From Enoplolaimus lenunculus (lineage: Eukaryota > Nematoda > Enoplea > Enoplida > Thoracostomopsidae): a stretch of 64,000 bases of DNA. Every line of letters starts with the position of its first letter. The stretch's first letter is position 1. The translations under genes were made by a program, and so were the position numbers. The stretch spans positions 1 to 64,000 of the forward strand of contig JASANG010001270.1 in the NCBI GenBank assembly GCA_030248215.1, read 5' to 3'. Below are positions 57,401-60,400 of the stretch, piece after piece. Below the pieces are notes generated by a model. It made no database searches. It was not told the DNA's origin and was given only the letters and a program-made list of their open reading frames with translations.

Positions 57401-60400
57401 GTTTGCACTTTCCAACAGCAAAAAATTGCTGTTTGCACTTACCTACAGCAAAAATTGCTGTTTGCACTTACCAACAGCAAAAAATTGCTGTTTGCACTTA
57501 CCTACAGCAAAAATTGCTGTTTGCACTTACCAACAGCAAAAAATTGCTGTTTGCACTTACCTACAGCAAAAATTGCTGTTTGCACTTACCAACAGCAAAA
57601 AATTGCTGTTTGCACTTACCTACAGCAAAAATTGCTGTTTGCACTTACCAACAGCAAAAAATTGCTGTTTGCACTTACCAACAGCAAAAAATTGCTGTTT
57701 GCACTTACCAACAGCAAAAAATTGCTGTTTGCACTTACCAACAGCAAAAAATTGCTGTTTGCACTTACCTACAGCAAAAATTGCTGTTTGCACTTACCAA
57801 CAGCAAAAAATTGCTGTTTGCACTTACCAACAGCAAAAAATTGCTGTTTGCACTTACCAACAGCAAAAAATTGCTGTTTGCACTTACCTACAGCAAAAAT
57901 TGCTGTTTGCATTTACCTACAGCAAAAATTGCTGTTTGCATTTACCTACAGCAAAAATTGCTGTTTGCATTTACCTACAGCAAAAATTGCTGTTTGCATT
58001 TACCTACAGCAAAAATTGCTGTTTGCACTTACCAACAGCAAAAATTGCTGTTTGCACTTACCTACAGCAAAAATTGCTGTTTGCACTTACTGCCGCTCGG
58101 TATCCGGTACATGGACTCCGCGGTGGTCAACGGTTGTTCCGGATTGAACTTGTCATCGAATATTAAATAGTTCGAAACCGACTCATTGTTCAACGGATGT
58201 TTCCATCCATTGATAAGCATCCAGCAATTATTACCATCGGCACAGCCATGTCGCTGAAATTATAAACATAACCGATTTTAACTATAAGCGTCTAACCACA
58301 AAGCCTAAGCTAAAACATTAGCCTATATATAAACCTAAGCGCAAGCCTCACAGCCTCTAAACCCTTCTCTCGTCTCGCAGTCGGCAGGTCCCTAAACCTA
58401 AAACAGGCCTGTAGCCAGCTAACTTTGCTAAGGGGCTAAAATTTTTCATGAGGGGCACACAAGGGTTATCAAGGACTTACAAGCAAGGTTGAAAATTTTG
58501 TATGAGACCAAAATTTTAGCAGAGGGGCTCAGTCCCCCGGGCTTCCTCTTGGCTACAGTTCTGAACTGAATTGGGCTCAGAACGAGGGTTTGTGCTATTA
58601 TACTTGCGGCATGTACTCGCATGCTCCATTTAATATTCATTGTTTTCTTTGAAGCGCATTCGCGCACGATTCAACATACCCTTATAGAAATTTCAACGCG
58701 ATAGAGACGCAGAAAAATACCAAGCTAACAGCTTGTATTTTCGCCCTTATTACGAGCGTGGACGAATCATTTCCAAGGTGGCACAAATACATTCAAAGGG
58801 TTGACTAAAGCTTCCAGGCGATTGGCTCAACACCAGCTATCACGTGGCCTGGCAAAGTAAATATCTAGCGAATAGCAAAATTATGTAAGCAAAACAAAAA
58901 TATGCTACGCTTGGACATAGCGTTTGAAAAGAAACGGTTGCAATAAAGCTACCACTAACCGTGCCAATGATAATCATTGCGTAATGAGCGGCTTCTGATC
59001 TGACCACAGCCAATCGACCTCCAACGCTATTACAGTAATCCATTGCAACAAACCAATTTTGTGCCGTATCGCTGTCGTAATAGCAATAATCGTCGATGAA
59101 GTATTGATGACTTCCCAATCCGCTGCATTCGGTTTCACGTCGATCTGAAAAATGTAATTGCTATTCAGTCGATCAATACATATTAGGTGTTTAGATTCAG
59201 GCACAAAACTACAGTAGCCCAATTAGACAAAATTTACCGTAACCCAATTTTACGAATCTACAGTAACCCAATTGAAATTGTTAACTTTGAAATCCTGTTC
59301 AACAATTCCACAATAAAACATTTATTTCATCATACCACAAGTAGGCACACAGCGTGGAACAGGTAAGTCCCAAGTTGTGTTTGATTGACAGGTCAACGTC
59401 ATTGACACACCATCTGGATACGCGTAAAAATCTGGGTCACATGTCACTGTTGCAGTCACCCCATTAAAACGAGGTGAACTCGAATAGACCACTTGTCCAT
59501 TGTCCACTGACAAATCGGGACATTCAGATTGACATGGCATATCTGCATACAATGCAATATTTCAAATTTAAATCAGGATAGGTTTTTTAATCTATTTATG
59601 GACCAAATTTGTGTCTACAACTTGTACGAGCTATGATAATCATTTTGAACTTATGGCCCAAAAATATTGTTAGACGCGTGTGGTTAGCTGAACCGAACAT
59701 AAATATAGCCCCATACTTGTTCCGGATACGGATTCTGAAATTTCCAGTCCTGGTTCCGATATAATACAGTGTCGCTTTTGGTAATGTGATAAGCCAAACA
59801 AGTGTTGGCACCTGGCCTGTTCACGTCCTTTACAAGAAATATCAGCAATTAGGAAATCAGAGATTTAATAGTAGAAAGTAGAGAATTAATGCAAATGGAG
59901 CAAAAAATAATAAAAAAACTTACATTTTTCGCAAAACGTGTACCGATTAGACGAACACAAGCCTTGTAAGAGTGGCTGAAACACATGTGGCCGTAAAAGA
60001 AGGCATTGTTTGTTTTCGGTTGTCGGCGGAATACTTTCATCTAAAACAACAAAATGATGCAATATTAAAAACTATAAAATCATGGTGTAATTTTGGAAAC
60101 TCAAAAAATGTTTCAAATTCAAAACAATTTGTGTTTACGCGAACAAATGTATAAAATAAAAAAATATTTATGTTTTGTCTAAATGTTCTAAAATAACCTA
60201 AATTATCTTGTGTTTCCGAAAAAATGTGTAAATTATGGACATCTTGGTAATTTTAGAAAAACAGCAATCATTTACTCAAAAAATGTTTCAAATTCAAAAC
60301 AATTTGTGTTTACGCGAACAAATGTATAAAATTAAAAAATCATTTATGTTTTGTCTAAATATTCTAAAATAACCTAAATTAGCTTTTCTATTTCCGAAAA

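Noticed and set aside
55649-58170. Very long plus-strand reading frames (over 800 residues, CCLHLPTAKN / KLLFALTNS repeats)
   Set aside because: Open in all three plus-strand frames because the 25-30 bp satellite lacks stops; antisense to a well-supported intron. Not genes.
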